This document shows positions 44,606 to 52,895 of a DNA stretch of 64,000 nt, one piece after another. The notes under the pieces are model-generated. The model was not told the origin of the DNA. It did not search any database and saw nothing but the letters and a program-made list of their open reading frames with translations. Location of the stretch: positions 1-64,000 of the forward strand of contig CAZDXQ010000012.1 of NCBI GenBank assembly GCA_964509545.1, given 5' to 3'. Numbering within the stretch: position 1 is the first letter of the stretch; every line of letters begins with the position of its first letter. Both the position numbers and the translations under genes were made by a program. This DNA is from JADJWR01 sp964509545 (lineage in GTDB: Bacteria; Pseudomonadota; Gammaproteobacteria; Burkholderiales; Burkholderiaceae_F).

Positions 44606-46044
44606 AAGCCAACAACGCGCTTGCGGCGACGATGCGCGCGCTCGCCTGGCCGCTGCAGCTGCCGTCGACCGTTCATGTCGCCCGCTATCGACTCGGCATC
44701 GCCGGCGGCGAGCGCCGGCATCTGGCTGCCGCCTGGCTGTGGCTGGCCATCGCCGCGCTGGCGGCCAGCGGCGTGTTCTCGATCCTGCTGGTGGCGGCGC
44801 GCGCGCCGTTCATCCAGCCTTGGCTTCCGACGGTCGATTTCTTCCGCGTCGCGCTGGTGGTGCACGTCGACCTGTCGGTGCTCGTCTGGTTCGCGGCCTT
44901 CGCCGCCTTGCTCTGGAGCGCCGCAGGCAGCGAACGCTGGCTCGGCCTGGCCTGGACTGCCTGGGGGCTGGGCCTTCTCGGCACGGTGGCGATGAGCGCC
45001 GCGCCGTTCCTGAATCCGGGCGCGCCGGTGATGGCCAACTATGTGCCGGTGATCGAAAGCGGACTGTTCCTCTGGGGCCTGCTGCTGTTCGGCGCTGCCT
45101 TCGGCCTGGCGGCGCTGCGCGCGCTTGCGGTGCCGCAGAAGGTCGGGCTGCTGCTCGACGCCGAAGGGGCGCTTCGCTTCGGCCTGAACGCAGCGGCGGT
45201 GGCCGCCGCGATGTCGTTGCTTGCGCTGGCCTGGTCGTGGGCGGCGGTGCCCGGCCTGCTCGATTCGAAGACCTACTACGAACTGCTGTTCTGGGGGCCG
45301 GGCCACGTCGTGCAATTCTGCTGGAGCCTAGTGATGATGGTGGCCTGGCTGTGGTTGGCCAACCTCGCCGGCGCGCGCGTGCCGCTGTCGCCGCGCGTGG
45401 TGGCGCTGCTCTTTGCCATCGGTCTGGCGGCGGTCTTCGCCACGCCGCTCATCTATCTGGCCCACGACGTTGCCTCGGTCGAGCACCAGAAACTGTTCAC
45501 CTGGCAGATGCGCTTCGGCGGAGGGCTGGCCATCGTTCCGGTGGCGGTGGCGGTGCTGATCGGACTGGCGCGCGCCGACCGGCGGCCGGGCGACGGCGCG
45601 CTGGCCACGCAGCTGCCGGCCTGCCGCAATGCGCTATGGGCGTCGCTGTGGCTCTTCGCCGCCGGCGGCCTGATCGGTTTCCTGATCAAGGGCTCGGACG
45701 TGCGCATCCCGGCGCACTATCACGGCTCGATCGTCGGCATCACGCTGGCGCTGATGGGGCTCACCTACGCGCTGCTGCCGAAACTCGGCTTCTCGCGGCC
45801 GCTGCCGAAGCTGGCGGCCTGGCAGCCGCTGCTGTACGGCGCCGGCCAGTTCCTGCACATCGCCGGCCTGGTGTGGTCCGGCGGCTACGGCGTGCAGCGC
45901 AAGGTCGCCGGCGCCGAGCAGGTGCTGCGCACGCCGTCCGAAGTCGCCGGCATGGCGCTGATGGGCATCGGCGGACTGGTCGCCGTCGCCGGCGGCCTGT
46001 TGTTCGCGGTCGTCGTGCTGCGCACGCTGCGCCGGCAGGACTGA
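44602..46044 (+). CDS. Second, divergent heme-copper oxidoreductase subunit I-like protein (possible NO reductase)
   Basis: A 480-residue protein with about 12 helices. Preserved ligands: His88 (VVHVDLSVLVWF, low-spin heme), His235 (GPGHVVQFCW, CuB helix) and His372/His374 (IPAHYHGSIV, high- and low-spin hemes). The catalytic Tyr after His235 is absent (Gln238, Phe239). Where two adjacent CuB His are expected there is His288-Asp289 (IYLAHDVASVEH). No CuA subunit is adjacent. These features resemble the non-oxygen-reducing members of the superfamily, and NO reduction is my preferred inference. It does not match classical NorB, which has conserved Glu residues near its Fe-B site. Confidence 0.7.
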   Translation: MKANNALAATMRALAWPLQLPSTVHVARYRLGIAGGERRHLAAAWLWLAIAALAASGVFSILLVAARAPFIQPWLPTVDFFRVALVVHVDLSVLVWFAAFAALLWSAAGSERWLGLAWTAWGLGLLGTVAMSAAPFLNPGAPVMANYVPVIESGLFLWGLLLFGAAFGLAALRALAVPQKVGLLLDAEGALRFGLNAAAVAAAMSLLALAWSWAAVPGLLDSKTYYELLFWGPGHVVQFCWSLVMMVAWLWLANLAGARVPLSPRVVALLFAIGLAAVFATPLIYLAHDVASVEHQKLFTWQMRFGGGLAIVPVAVAVLIGLARADRRPGDGALATQLPACRNALWASLWLFAAGGLIGFLIKGSDVRIPAHYHGSIVGITLALMGLTYALLPKLGFSRPLPKLAAWQPLLYGAGQFLHIAGLVWSGGYGVQRKVAGAEQVLRTPSEVAGMALMGIGGLVAVAGGLLFAVVVLRTLRRQD

Positions 46045-46967
46045 TGCTGCTGCGCCGGCTGCTGCAGCTGGGTTTCGTGCTGGCGCTGGTCGTGGTCGGT
46101 GCCAGTTCGACGCTTCGGCTGTCGGCCAATGGCATCGGCTGCAGCCCCTGGCCGGCCTGCTACGGGCAGCCGGCCACGGCCACGGCGGTTAACGCCGCGC
46201 CGCTGGCGCGGATGCTGCGCCTGGCGCACCGGATCGCCGCCTCCGCCTTCGCGTTGCTGGCGCTTGTCATCGTCGCGCTCGGCTGGCGAAACTGGATCCG
46301 GCCGGCGCGCGCGGTCGCGATTCTGCTCCTCGCCGTCACCGCCGTGCTCGCCGCCGTTGGCCGGTACACGCCGTCGCCGCTGCCGGCGGTCACCCTCGTC
46401 AACCTGCTCGGTGGCCTTGCGCTGCTGGCCCTGCTCGCGTATCTGCTCGCGGCTGAAGCGCCGGCGTCACGGGCCGCTGCCGGCGGATCACGCGGCGCGG
46501 CGCGCGGCGTCGGCTTTGCCGTGCTGATCGCGGCATTCGTGCTGCAGTCGGGCATCGGCGCGCTGATCAGCGCGCGCCTGGCCGGCGATGCCTGCGCCTC
46601 CGGTTGCGGCACGATATGGTCGCCCGGTGCGGCAGTGCTCGCCGATCCGCTTCGACCCGGCACCGCCGCCGATCTGATGCGCGCCGGCGCCGGGCAGCCG
46701 CTGCATGCGCTGCACCGGCTTGGCGGCGTGGCGTTGACGGTCATCGCGGTGCCGGCGATCTTCGCGCTTCTGCGCCGCCGGCCGCGTGCGGGCGCGGTGG
46801 CGATGCTGGCCGTGGCCGCCACGGCCGGCCTCGGCTTCATCGTCGCGTCCCCCGCTCCCGCGCTCGCGGCCTCGGCGCTGCATGCGCTGGCGGCAGGCGC
46901 GGTGTTCGCGACCCTCGGAGCGGCGCTGGCGCTGCGCGCCGCGCCGTCGCAGGAGATGCCAACATGA
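46044..46967 (+). CDS. COX15/CtaA-like heme A synthase homologue, divergent
   Basis: A 307-residue protein with eight helices, the CtaA length. CSPWPACYGQ (Cys33, Cys39) is the extracellular Cys pair of CtaA, and a second pair lies at Cys184/Cys188. His62 (LAHRIAAS), His221/His224 (LHALHR) and His280 (ALHALAAG) can be heme ligands, but the His expected in helix 4 is Asn120, and the Glu usually three before the first His is missing. It could make a modified heme for the neighbouring oxidoreductases, or have lost activity. Its ATG shares a base with the upstream stop. Confidence 0.8.
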   Translation: MLLRRLLQLGFVLALVVVGASSTLRLSANGIGCSPWPACYGQPATATAVNAAPLARMLRLAHRIAASAFALLALVIVALGWRNWIRPARAVAILLLAVTAVLAAVGRYTPSPLPAVTLVNLLGGLALLALLAYLLAAEAPASRAAAGGSRGAARGVGFAVLIAAFVLQSGIGALISARLAGDACASGCGTIWSPGAAVLADPLRPGTAADLMRAGAGQPLHALHRLGGVALTVIAVPAIFALLRRRPRAGAVAMLAVAATAGLGFIVASPAPALAASALHALAAGAVFATLGAALALRAAPSQEMPT

Positions 46968-47185
46968 TCGTGCTCGATGCCCGCGACTGGGCGCCTCCCC
47001 GACCGTTCGAGGAGACGATGGAGGCGCTGTGCCGGCTGCAGCCCGGCGAGCGCGTGCGCCTGATCATCAACCGCGAACCGCTGCCGCTGTACCGGGTGCT
47101 CGAGCAGAACGGCTACGCGCACTTCACGACCGTGCGCGACGACGGCAGCTTCGAGGTGGACATCTGCATCCGCGCCGGTGAGTGA
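46964..47185 (+). CDS. DUF2249-domain protein
   Basis: A 73-residue small soluble protein. IVLDARDWAPPRPFEETMEAL, LQPGERVRLIINREPLPLYRVL and GYAHFTTVRDDG are DUF2249 signatures. This domain is repeatedly found with hemerythrin domains and NO-related heme-copper genes, but its function is unknown; a TusA-like fold has been suggested for the family. It ends the plus-strand cluster and overlaps the CtaA-like gene by ATGA. Confidence 0.85.
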   Translation: MIVLDARDWAPPRPFEETMEALCRLQPGERVRLIINREPLPLYRVLEQNGYAHFTTVRDDGSFEVDICIRAGE

Positions 47186-47193
47186 TTCCGGTC

Positions 47194-47207
47194 GCCTGCC
47201 GGCAGGC
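47194..47207. terminator. Palindrome after the DUF2249 gene (weak terminator candidate)
   Basis: GCCTGCCGGCAGGC is a perfect 14-base palindrome nine bases after the stop of the last gene of the cluster. It can form only a short stem with a minimal loop and has no T tract, so the call is tentative. Confidence 0.3.
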
Positions 47208-47264
47208 TGACGCCTGATCCGGCGCGGTCTCGCGTCCTCAAGGGATAGGTCCGCCGCCAAGTGA

Positions 47265-47272
47265 TGTATACA
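47265..47272. promoter_or_regulatory. Candidate GntR/FCD operator
   Basis: TGTATACA, within GTGATGTATACAGTATCC, lies 50 bases ahead of the GntR start in an A/T-richer patch. FCD-type GntR regulators often bind TGTATACA-like palindromes, so autoregulation is plausible. Confidence 0.45.
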
Positions 47273-47321
47273 GTATCCGGCGTCCAGTCGACTGCATTGG
47301 ACCCTCGCCAGGTGGCCTGCC

Positions 47322-47996
47322 TTGAACCTCGCCCTGACGCCTGTCGAACGGCCGCTCGCCCTCGGCGAGCAGGTCTACGAGCGGCTGCGCGCGCTGCTGC
47401 GCAGCGGCCAGATCGCCGCCGGGCAGCCGCTGCAGGAACTGCAGCTTGCCGAGCGTCTCGGCGTGTCGCGCACGCCGGTGCGCGAGGCGATGACCCGGCT
47501 CGCTGGCGAGGGCCTGCTCGCCTCCGACGGGCGCAGCTTCACCGTGCCAAAGCTTTCCTTGCGCGACGTCGACGACATCTACGAGGTCCGCTTCCTGATC
47601 GAGCCTGCCGCGATCCGCGGCGTCGCCGCCTTCACCGGCGAGCGCGCAGTGCGGGCGCCGCTGGACGCGGCGCTGGCCGCGGCGGCCGCCGCGCACAAGG
47701 CGGGCGATGCCGATGCTTTCCGCGACGCGCATCGGCGCTTCCGCGCGGCCTGGCTGGCGCTGGTGCCGAACCGGCGCCTGGTTCGCGTGGTCGAGCAATA
47801 CGCCGACCACCTGCAGCACATCCGCGCGCTGACGCTGGGCAGCCCGCGCGTGCGCGCGATCGTGCTCAAGGGCCATCGCAAGATCGCGGCGGCGCTCGCC
47901 GCCGGCGACGGCGAGGCCGCTGCCGAGGCGATGCGCGCCAACCTCGCCGAGGCCAAGCGAGCGTTCATCGCCGCTGTCGGCCTGGCGGAGCAGTGA
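47322..47996 (+). CDS. GntR-family regulator, FCD subfamily
   Basis: A 224-residue regulator. The winged-helix part is EQVYERLRALLRSGQIAAGQPLQ with ELAERLGVSRTPVREAM-like text (here LAERLGVSRTPVREAMTRL), and the FCD ligand-binding domain has YEVRFLIEPAAIR with His residues (RDAHRRF, GHRKI) for a metal/carboxylate site. The start is TTG 47322, an uncommon codon, immediately before NLALTPVERPLALG. It overlaps the thiolase gene by GTGA and likely controls the catabolic operon in response to an acidic pathway intermediate. Confidence 0.9.
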   Translation: MNLALTPVERPLALGEQVYERLRALLRSGQIAAGQPLQELQLAERLGVSRTPVREAMTRLAGEGLLASDGRSFTVPKLSLRDVDDIYEVRFLIEPAAIRGVAAFTGERAVRAPLDAALAAAAAAHKAGDADAFRDAHRRFRAAWLALVPNRRLVRVVEQYADHLQHIRALTLGSPRVRAIVLKGHRKIAAALAAGDGEAAAEAMRANLAEAKRAFIAAVGLAEQ

Positions 47997-49213
47997 AGGC
48001 GGGCGCGCCGATGGACTTCAAGGCCGAAATCCCCTACGGCGCCTACTGGAGCACGCCGTTCGCGCGCTGGCAGGGCAGCTTTGCCGCGTTGCACAGCGTC
48101 GAGTTCGCCGCTCACGTCGCGCGCGGCGAACTGGCCAGGCGCAACATCGAGGCCGGCGTGTTCGATTATGCGGTGCTGGGCTTATCGGTGCCGCAGAAGC
48201 ATTCCTTCTACGGCGCGCCGTGGCTCGCCGGGATGATCGGCAGCAGGGCCGGCGGGCCGACGATCATGCAGGCCTGCGCCACCGGCGCGCGCACGCTGCT
48301 GGCGGCCGCGCAGGAGATCGAACTCGGGATGGCCAGCGCGGCGCTGGTAGTCAACTGCGACCGCACGTCCAACGGCCCGCACATCTACTACCCCAATCCG
48401 CGCGGTCCCGGCGGCACCGGTGCGGCTGAGGACTGGGTGATGGAGAACTTCGGCTGCGACCCGCTCGGCCCGCATTCGATGCTGCAGACGGCGGAAAACG
48501 TGGCGGCGCGACACGGTTTCAGCACGGCGCGGCAGCACGAGATCGTGCTGCGCCGCGAACAGCAGTACCGGCAGGCGCTGGCCGGCGACTGCGCGTTCCT
48601 GAAGCGTTTCATGACGCTGCCGTTCGACGTGCCCGCGCCCGGCTACCGCAAGTCCGCCGGGACGCTGGCCGGCGACGAGGGCGTGTCGCAATCGACGGCC
48701 GAGGGACTGATGAAGCTGAAGCCGGTCCTCGACGGCGGCACCGTCACCTACGGCGGGCAGACCCATCCAGCCGACGGCAACGCAGCGCTCGTCGTGACCA
48801 CGCGCGAGCGTGCGCGCGAACTGGCCACGAATCCGAAGATCGCGGTGCGGCTGCGCGGCTTCGGGCTGGCCCGGGCGCCGCTGGCGCGGATGCCGGAGGC
48901 CACCGTGCCGGCGGCGCAGCGGGCGCTGGCGCAGGCCGGCTGCGACATCCGCCGCATGGACGCGATCAAGACGCACAACCCGTTCGCCGTCAACGACCTG
49001 TACTTCGCCGCGCAGACCGGCGTCGACGCGATGGCGATCAACAACTACGGTTGCTCGCTGGTCTGGGGCCATCCGCAGGCGCCGATGGGCACGCGCTCGA
49101 TCATCGAACTGATCGAGGAACTCGCGCTGCGCGGCGGCGGCTGGGGCCTGTTCAGCGGCTGCGCCGCCGGCGACACCGCGATGGCGGTGGTGCTCCAGGT
49201 CGGCGATGCGTAG
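47993..49213 (+). CDS. Thiolase family protein
   Basis: A 406-residue condensing-fold enzyme. The catalytic nucleophile lies in MQACATGARTL (Cys near residue 97). The C-terminal catalytic block reads INNYGCSLVWGHPQAPMGTR, with the His present but the usual GHPxGxSG altered, and the second active-site Cys is probably in FSGCAAGDTAM. This divergence resembles the lipid-transfer/SCP-x-type or uncharacterised thiolases rather than acetoacetyl-CoA thiolase. The start is GTG 47993 (coupled to the regulator) or ATG 48011 (MDFKAEIPYG). It probably cleaves the CoA thioester end-product of the pathway. Confidence 0.85.
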   Translation: MKAGAPMDFKAEIPYGAYWSTPFARWQGSFAALHSVEFAAHVARGELARRNIEAGVFDYAVLGLSVPQKHSFYGAPWLAGMIGSRAGGPTIMQACATGARTLLAAAQEIELGMASAALVVNCDRTSNGPHIYYPNPRGPGGTGAAEDWVMENFGCDPLGPHSMLQTAENVAARHGFSTARQHEIVLRREQQYRQALAGDCAFLKRFMTLPFDVPAPGYRKSAGTLAGDEGVSQSTAEGLMKLKPVLDGGTVTYGGQTHPADGNAALVVTTRERARELATNPKIAVRLRGFGLARAPLARMPEATVPAAQRALAQAGCDIRRMDAIKTHNPFAVNDLYFAAQTGVDAMAINNYGCSLVWGHPQAPMGTRSIIELIEELALRGGGWGLFSGCAAGDTAMAVVLQVGDA

Positions 49214-49222
49214 GTGGGGGCG

Positions 49223-50743
49223 ATGGATCTCTCGCACTGGATCAGCGCACACGCCGAGCGCGCGCCGGAGAAGTGCGCGCTGCGCTTCGACGGTCATGAC
49301 ATCAGCTACGGCGCGCTGGCGCGGCATGTCGGAGAACTGGCTGCGGCCCTGTCCGCCAGCGGCGTGGCGGCAGGCGATTGCGTCGCCTACCTTGGACTGA
49401 ACCGGCCCGAAGCGCTCGCCCTGCTGTTCGCCTGCGCCCGCCTCGGCGCGCTGTACATGCCGCTGAACTGGCGGCTGGCTGGCCCGGAGCACCGCGAGCG
49501 CCTGCTCGATTGCCCGCCGAAAGTGATCGTCGCCGAAGAAGCGTTCGTGCCGGCGACGGCGCCGCAACTGGCATCCCTGCCGCCGATGACGACCGTGGCC
49601 GTCGGCGCGGCGCCGGCAGGGTGGATTGACTACGAAGCGCTGCTTTCGCGCGCGGTCGCCGCCGCCGCGCCGCCTGCCGGAGGTGGGCCGGATTCGCCGC
49701 TGCTGCTGTGCCACACCTCGGGTTCGACCGGCCGGCCCAAGGGAGTGGTGCTGACGCAGGCCGCACTGGCCTGCAACGCCGCCAACAGCATCGCATTGCA
49801 CGACATGACGGCAGCCGATCGGATCCTGACCAACCTGCCGCTGTTTCATGTCGGCGGCCTGAACAACCAGACCACGCCGGCGCTGCAGGCCGGCGCCACC
49901 GTGGTGCTGCACGCCAAGTTCGACCCGGAGACGACCTTCGCCGCGATCGAGCAGGAGCGCATCACGCTGACGGTGCTGGTGCCGACGCAACTGGCGCTGA
50001 TGATCGCGATGCCGCGCTGGGCGAGCGCCGACTTCTCCAGCCTGCGCATGATCAGCACCGGCTCGACGGTCGTGCCCGAGCACCTGATCCGCGCCGTGCA
50101 CGAGCGCGGCGTGCCGCTGGTGCAGATCTACGGCTCGACCGAAACCTGCCCGATCGCCGCCTACCTGCGGCCGGAGGACGCGCGGCGCAAGGCCGGCTCG
50201 ACCGGACGTGCGGCGCCGCAGTGCGAGCTGCGCGTCGTCGACGCCGAGGGTCACGACGTCGCGCAGGGCGCGCGCGGCGAGATCCTTGTCCGCGGCGCCA
50301 ACGTGATGAGCGGCTACTGGCGGCAGCCGCAGGCCACGGCCGAAGCGCTGGCCGGAGGCTGGTTTCACAGCGGCGACATCGGCCACTTCGACGACGAAGG
50401 ATTCCTCTGGGTCGACGGCCGCGCCAAGGACATGATCATCTGTGGCGGCGAGAACATCGCGCCGGCGGAAATCGAGAACGTGCTGCTGGAGTGCCCCGAC
50501 GTGGCCGAGGTCGCCGTCGTCGGACGGCCGGACGGCAACTGGGGCGAGGTCGTGGTCGCGGTCGTGGCGCCGAAGGCGGGCAGCCCGCTGACGCGCGAGC
50601 GGCTGATGGCGCTGCTCGAGGGACGAATCGCCCGCTACAAGCATCCGCGGCAGATGCTGTTCGTCGACGAACTGCCGAAGACCGCGCTCGGCAAGGTGCG
50701 CAAGGAAGACGTGCGGCGGCTGGTGGCGCAAGCCGCCGGCTGA
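49223..50743 (+). CDS. Acyl-CoA synthetase (AMP-forming)
   Basis: A 506-residue ANL-superfamily ligase that activates a carboxylic acid with ATP and CoA. The P-loop is HTSGSTGRPKGVVLTQ, then YGSTETCP, GWFHSGDIGHFDDEGFLWVDGRAKDMI (A8 region), and the catalytic Lys in PKTALGKVRKEDVR. GGTGGGGG before ATG 49223 serves as ribosome-binding site. The size class fits aromatic or medium-chain acids, and the substrate is not predictable by eye. It sits between the thiolase and HyuA-like genes, as a beta-keto-acid or ring-cleavage-product ligase might. Confidence 0.93.
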   Translation: MDLSHWISAHAERAPEKCALRFDGHDISYGALARHVGELAAALSASGVAAGDCVAYLGLNRPEALALLFACARLGALYMPLNWRLAGPEHRERLLDCPPKVIVAEEAFVPATAPQLASLPPMTTVAVGAAPAGWIDYEALLSRAVAAAAPPAGGGPDSPLLLCHTSGSTGRPKGVVLTQAALACNAANSIALHDMTAADRILTNLPLFHVGGLNNQTTPALQAGATVVLHAKFDPETTFAAIEQERITLTVLVPTQLALMIAMPRWASADFSSLRMISTGSTVVPEHLIRAVHERGVPLVQIYGSTETCPIAAYLRPEDARRKAGSTGRAAPQCELRVVDAEGHDVAQGARGEILVRGANVMSGYWRQPQATAEALAGGWFHSGDIGHFDDEGFLWVDGRAKDMIICGGENIAPAEIENVLLECPDVAEVAVVGRPDGNWGEVVVAVVAPKAGSPLTRERLMALLEGRIARYKHPRQMLFVDELPKTALGKVRKEDVRRLVAQAAG

Positions 50744-50774
50744 CGCCCGCACAAAACAACGGGGAGCGCCGGCG

Positions 50775-52895
50775 ATGGGTCTGAAGATCGGAATCGATGT
50801 CGGCGGCACGTTCACCGACTTCGTCGTCACGCGCCCGGGCAGCGGCCCGGCGATCTTCAAGACGCTGTCGACGCCCGCCGACCCGTCGATCGCGGTGGTC
50901 AACGGCCTGGCCGAGATCGCCGCCAGCCAGCAACTGCCGCTGGCCGAGTTCGCCGCCGGCATCGACACGCTGGTGCACGGCACGACCGTGACCACCAACG
51001 CGACGCTGACCAGCACCGGCGCCAAGTGCGGATTGCTGACGACCGAGGGCGTGCGCGACGCGCTGGAGATGCGGCGCGGCATCCGCGAGGAGCAGTACAA
51101 CAACCGCTACGCCAACGTGAAGCCGCTGGTGCCGCGTTACCTGCGTGCCGGCATCGGCGGCCGGCTCGACCGCAACGGCCGCGAGCTGCAGCCGCTCGAC
51201 GTCGACGGCGTAAGCCGGGCGATCGACCTGTTCCGGCGCGAGGGCGTACAGGCCGTGGCGATCTGCTTCATGAACTCGTTCGCCAATGCCGCGCACGAGC
51301 GGGCCGCCGCCGAGCTGGTGCGGCGCGAACTGCCGGGCGCGTACCTGTCGGTGTCGACCGAGGTGCTGCCGTCGATCCGCTTCTACGAGCGCGTCAGCAC
51401 GACGGCGCTCAACGCGTACGTCGGGCCGAAGCTCAATCACTACCTCGACCAGCTCGTCGGCCGGCTGCAGGCGATCGGATTCAGGGGGCTGCTGCTGATC
51501 ATGCAGTCCAACGGCGGCGTCATCTCGCCGCAGCTGGCGCGCGAGACAGCGGCACTGACGCTGCTGTCGGGGCCGGCCGGCGGGCCGGGCGCGGGCCTGT
51601 TCTATGCCCGCGCGCACGGCCAGGACCGCTGCATCACCACCGACATGGGCGGCACCAGCTTCGAGGCGTCGGTGGCCCTCGGTGCGCCGCTGGTCAAGAA
51701 CGACGGCGAGATTGCGCGCCACAAGATCGCGCTGCCGATGCTCGACATCCACACCATCGGCGCCGGCGGCGGTTCGATCGGCTGGCTCGACGAAGGCGGA
51801 CTGCTGCGCATGGGGCCGCAGAGCGCCGGCGCCGATCCGGGACCGGCCTGCTACGGCAAGGGCGGGAAACTGCCGACCACGACCGACGCCAACGTCGTGC
51901 TCGGCTACCTCGACCCGGATTATTTCGCCGGCGGCAGGATGAGGCTCGACGCGGCGGCGGCGCGGCGCGCGATCGACGAGCACATCGCCCGGCCGATGGG
52001 CCTGTCGGTCGAGGAAGCAGCCGCCGGCATGTACCGGGTCGCCTGCAACAACATGGCGCAGGGCGTGCGCGAGGTGACGATCAAGCGCGGCTTCGATCCG
52101 CGCGAGTTTCCCTTCATTCCGGCCGGCGGCGCCGGGCCGATCCACGCCTGCATGATCTGCCAGGAACTGGAAATCCCGCTGCAGATCGTGCCGCGCGAAG
52201 CCTCCGTGCTGTGCGCCTTCGGCATGCTGATGAGCGAACTGAAGCACGACTTCGTCCGCACCTTCGTCTGCCGGCTGGATGGCATCGACTGGGCGCGGCT
52301 GGTCCGGCTCATCGACGAGATGCAGCACGACGGCGAGCGGCAGCTTGCCGCGGAGCGGATCGCCGCCGCCCGCCGCCGCTACGAGGTCCGACTGGACTGC
52401 CGCTACATCAAGCAGTACCACGAGGTCTCGCTGGCCGTGCCGCGCGCGCTGATCGACCGCCGTGACGGCGCCGGCATCGCCGGGCTGTTCCATGCCGAGC
52501 ACAACCGCCTGTTCGGCTACGCGCTGGCGCAGGAGGCCACGCCGATCGAGATCATCAACGTGCGCGTGCAGGCGGTCGGCCAGACCGACCGGCCCGCCTA
52601 CGGCGAGGAACGCTGGGCCGGCGCCGACGCCGCGCACGCGCTGAAGGGCCGGCGCAGCGTGTACGTGCCGGAAACGCGCCGCTTCACGGAGGTGCCGGTG
52701 CTCGACGGCCATCGGCTGCGCCACGGCAACCGCGTCGACGGGCCGGCGCTGGTCGAGCAGGAGACGACGGCGATCTTCGTCGGCGCCTCCTACGACTGCG
52801 TCGTCGACGCACTCGGCTCGTTCGTCCTGTTCGCCAAGGGGCGCGAGGACCTGGTGTCGTCGTGCATCCGCCAGGCCGAGGAGGCCGCCGCATGA
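50775..52895 (+). CDS. HyuA-family subunit (N-methylhydantoinase A / acetone carboxylase beta-like)
   Basis: A 706-residue ATP-dependent subunit with the ASKHA fold. KIGIDVGGTFTDFVV is the phosphate-1 loop, HGTTVTTNATLTSTGAKCGLLTTEG and TDMGGTSFEASVAL are the other nucleotide-binding blocks, and GGSIGWLDEGGLLRMGPQSAG is a family signature. Homologues open lactam rings (hydantoinase, 5-oxoprolinase) or carboxylate ketones (acetone and acetophenone carboxylases). It overlaps its HyuB partner by ATGA. Context with a CoA ligase and thiolase makes the carboxylase option worth keeping. Confidence 0.9.
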   Translation: MGLKIGIDVGGTFTDFVVTRPGSGPAIFKTLSTPADPSIAVVNGLAEIAASQQLPLAEFAAGIDTLVHGTTVTTNATLTSTGAKCGLLTTEGVRDALEMRRGIREEQYNNRYANVKPLVPRYLRAGIGGRLDRNGRELQPLDVDGVSRAIDLFRREGVQAVAICFMNSFANAAHERAAAELVRRELPGAYLSVSTEVLPSIRFYERVSTTALNAYVGPKLNHYLDQLVGRLQAIGFRGLLLIMQSNGGVISPQLARETAALTLLSGPAGGPGAGLFYARAHGQDRCITTDMGGTSFEASVALGAPLVKNDGEIARHKIALPMLDIHTIGAGGGSIGWLDEGGLLRMGPQSAGADPGPACYGKGGKLPTTTDANVVLGYLDPDYFAGGRMRLDAAAARRAIDEHIARPMGLSVEEAAAGMYRVACNNMAQGVREVTIKRGFDPREFPFIPAGGAGPIHACMICQELEIPLQIVPREASVLCAFGMLMSELKHDFVRTFVCRLDGIDWARLVRLIDEMQHDGERQLAAERIAAARRRYEVRLDCRYIKQYHEVSLAVPRALIDRRDGAGIAGLFHAEHNRLFGYALAQEATPIEIINVRVQAVGQTDRPAYGEERWAGADAAHALKGRRSVYVPETRRFTEVPVLDGHRLRHGNRVDGPALVEQETTAIFVGASYDCVVDALGSFVLFAKGREDLVSSCIRQAEEAAA

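Noticed and set aside
44602..46044. Classical NorB or cbb3-type subunit I
   Set aside because: It lacks NorC or CcoO/CcoP partners and the NorB Glu pattern after the metal-binding His, and the second His of the CuB pair is missing.
48182..51103. Very long minus-strand frame (973 codons) opposite the thiolase and ligase genes
   Set aside because: It spans two well-supported plus-strand genes and shows only Arg/His/Gln/Ala-rich antisense text.
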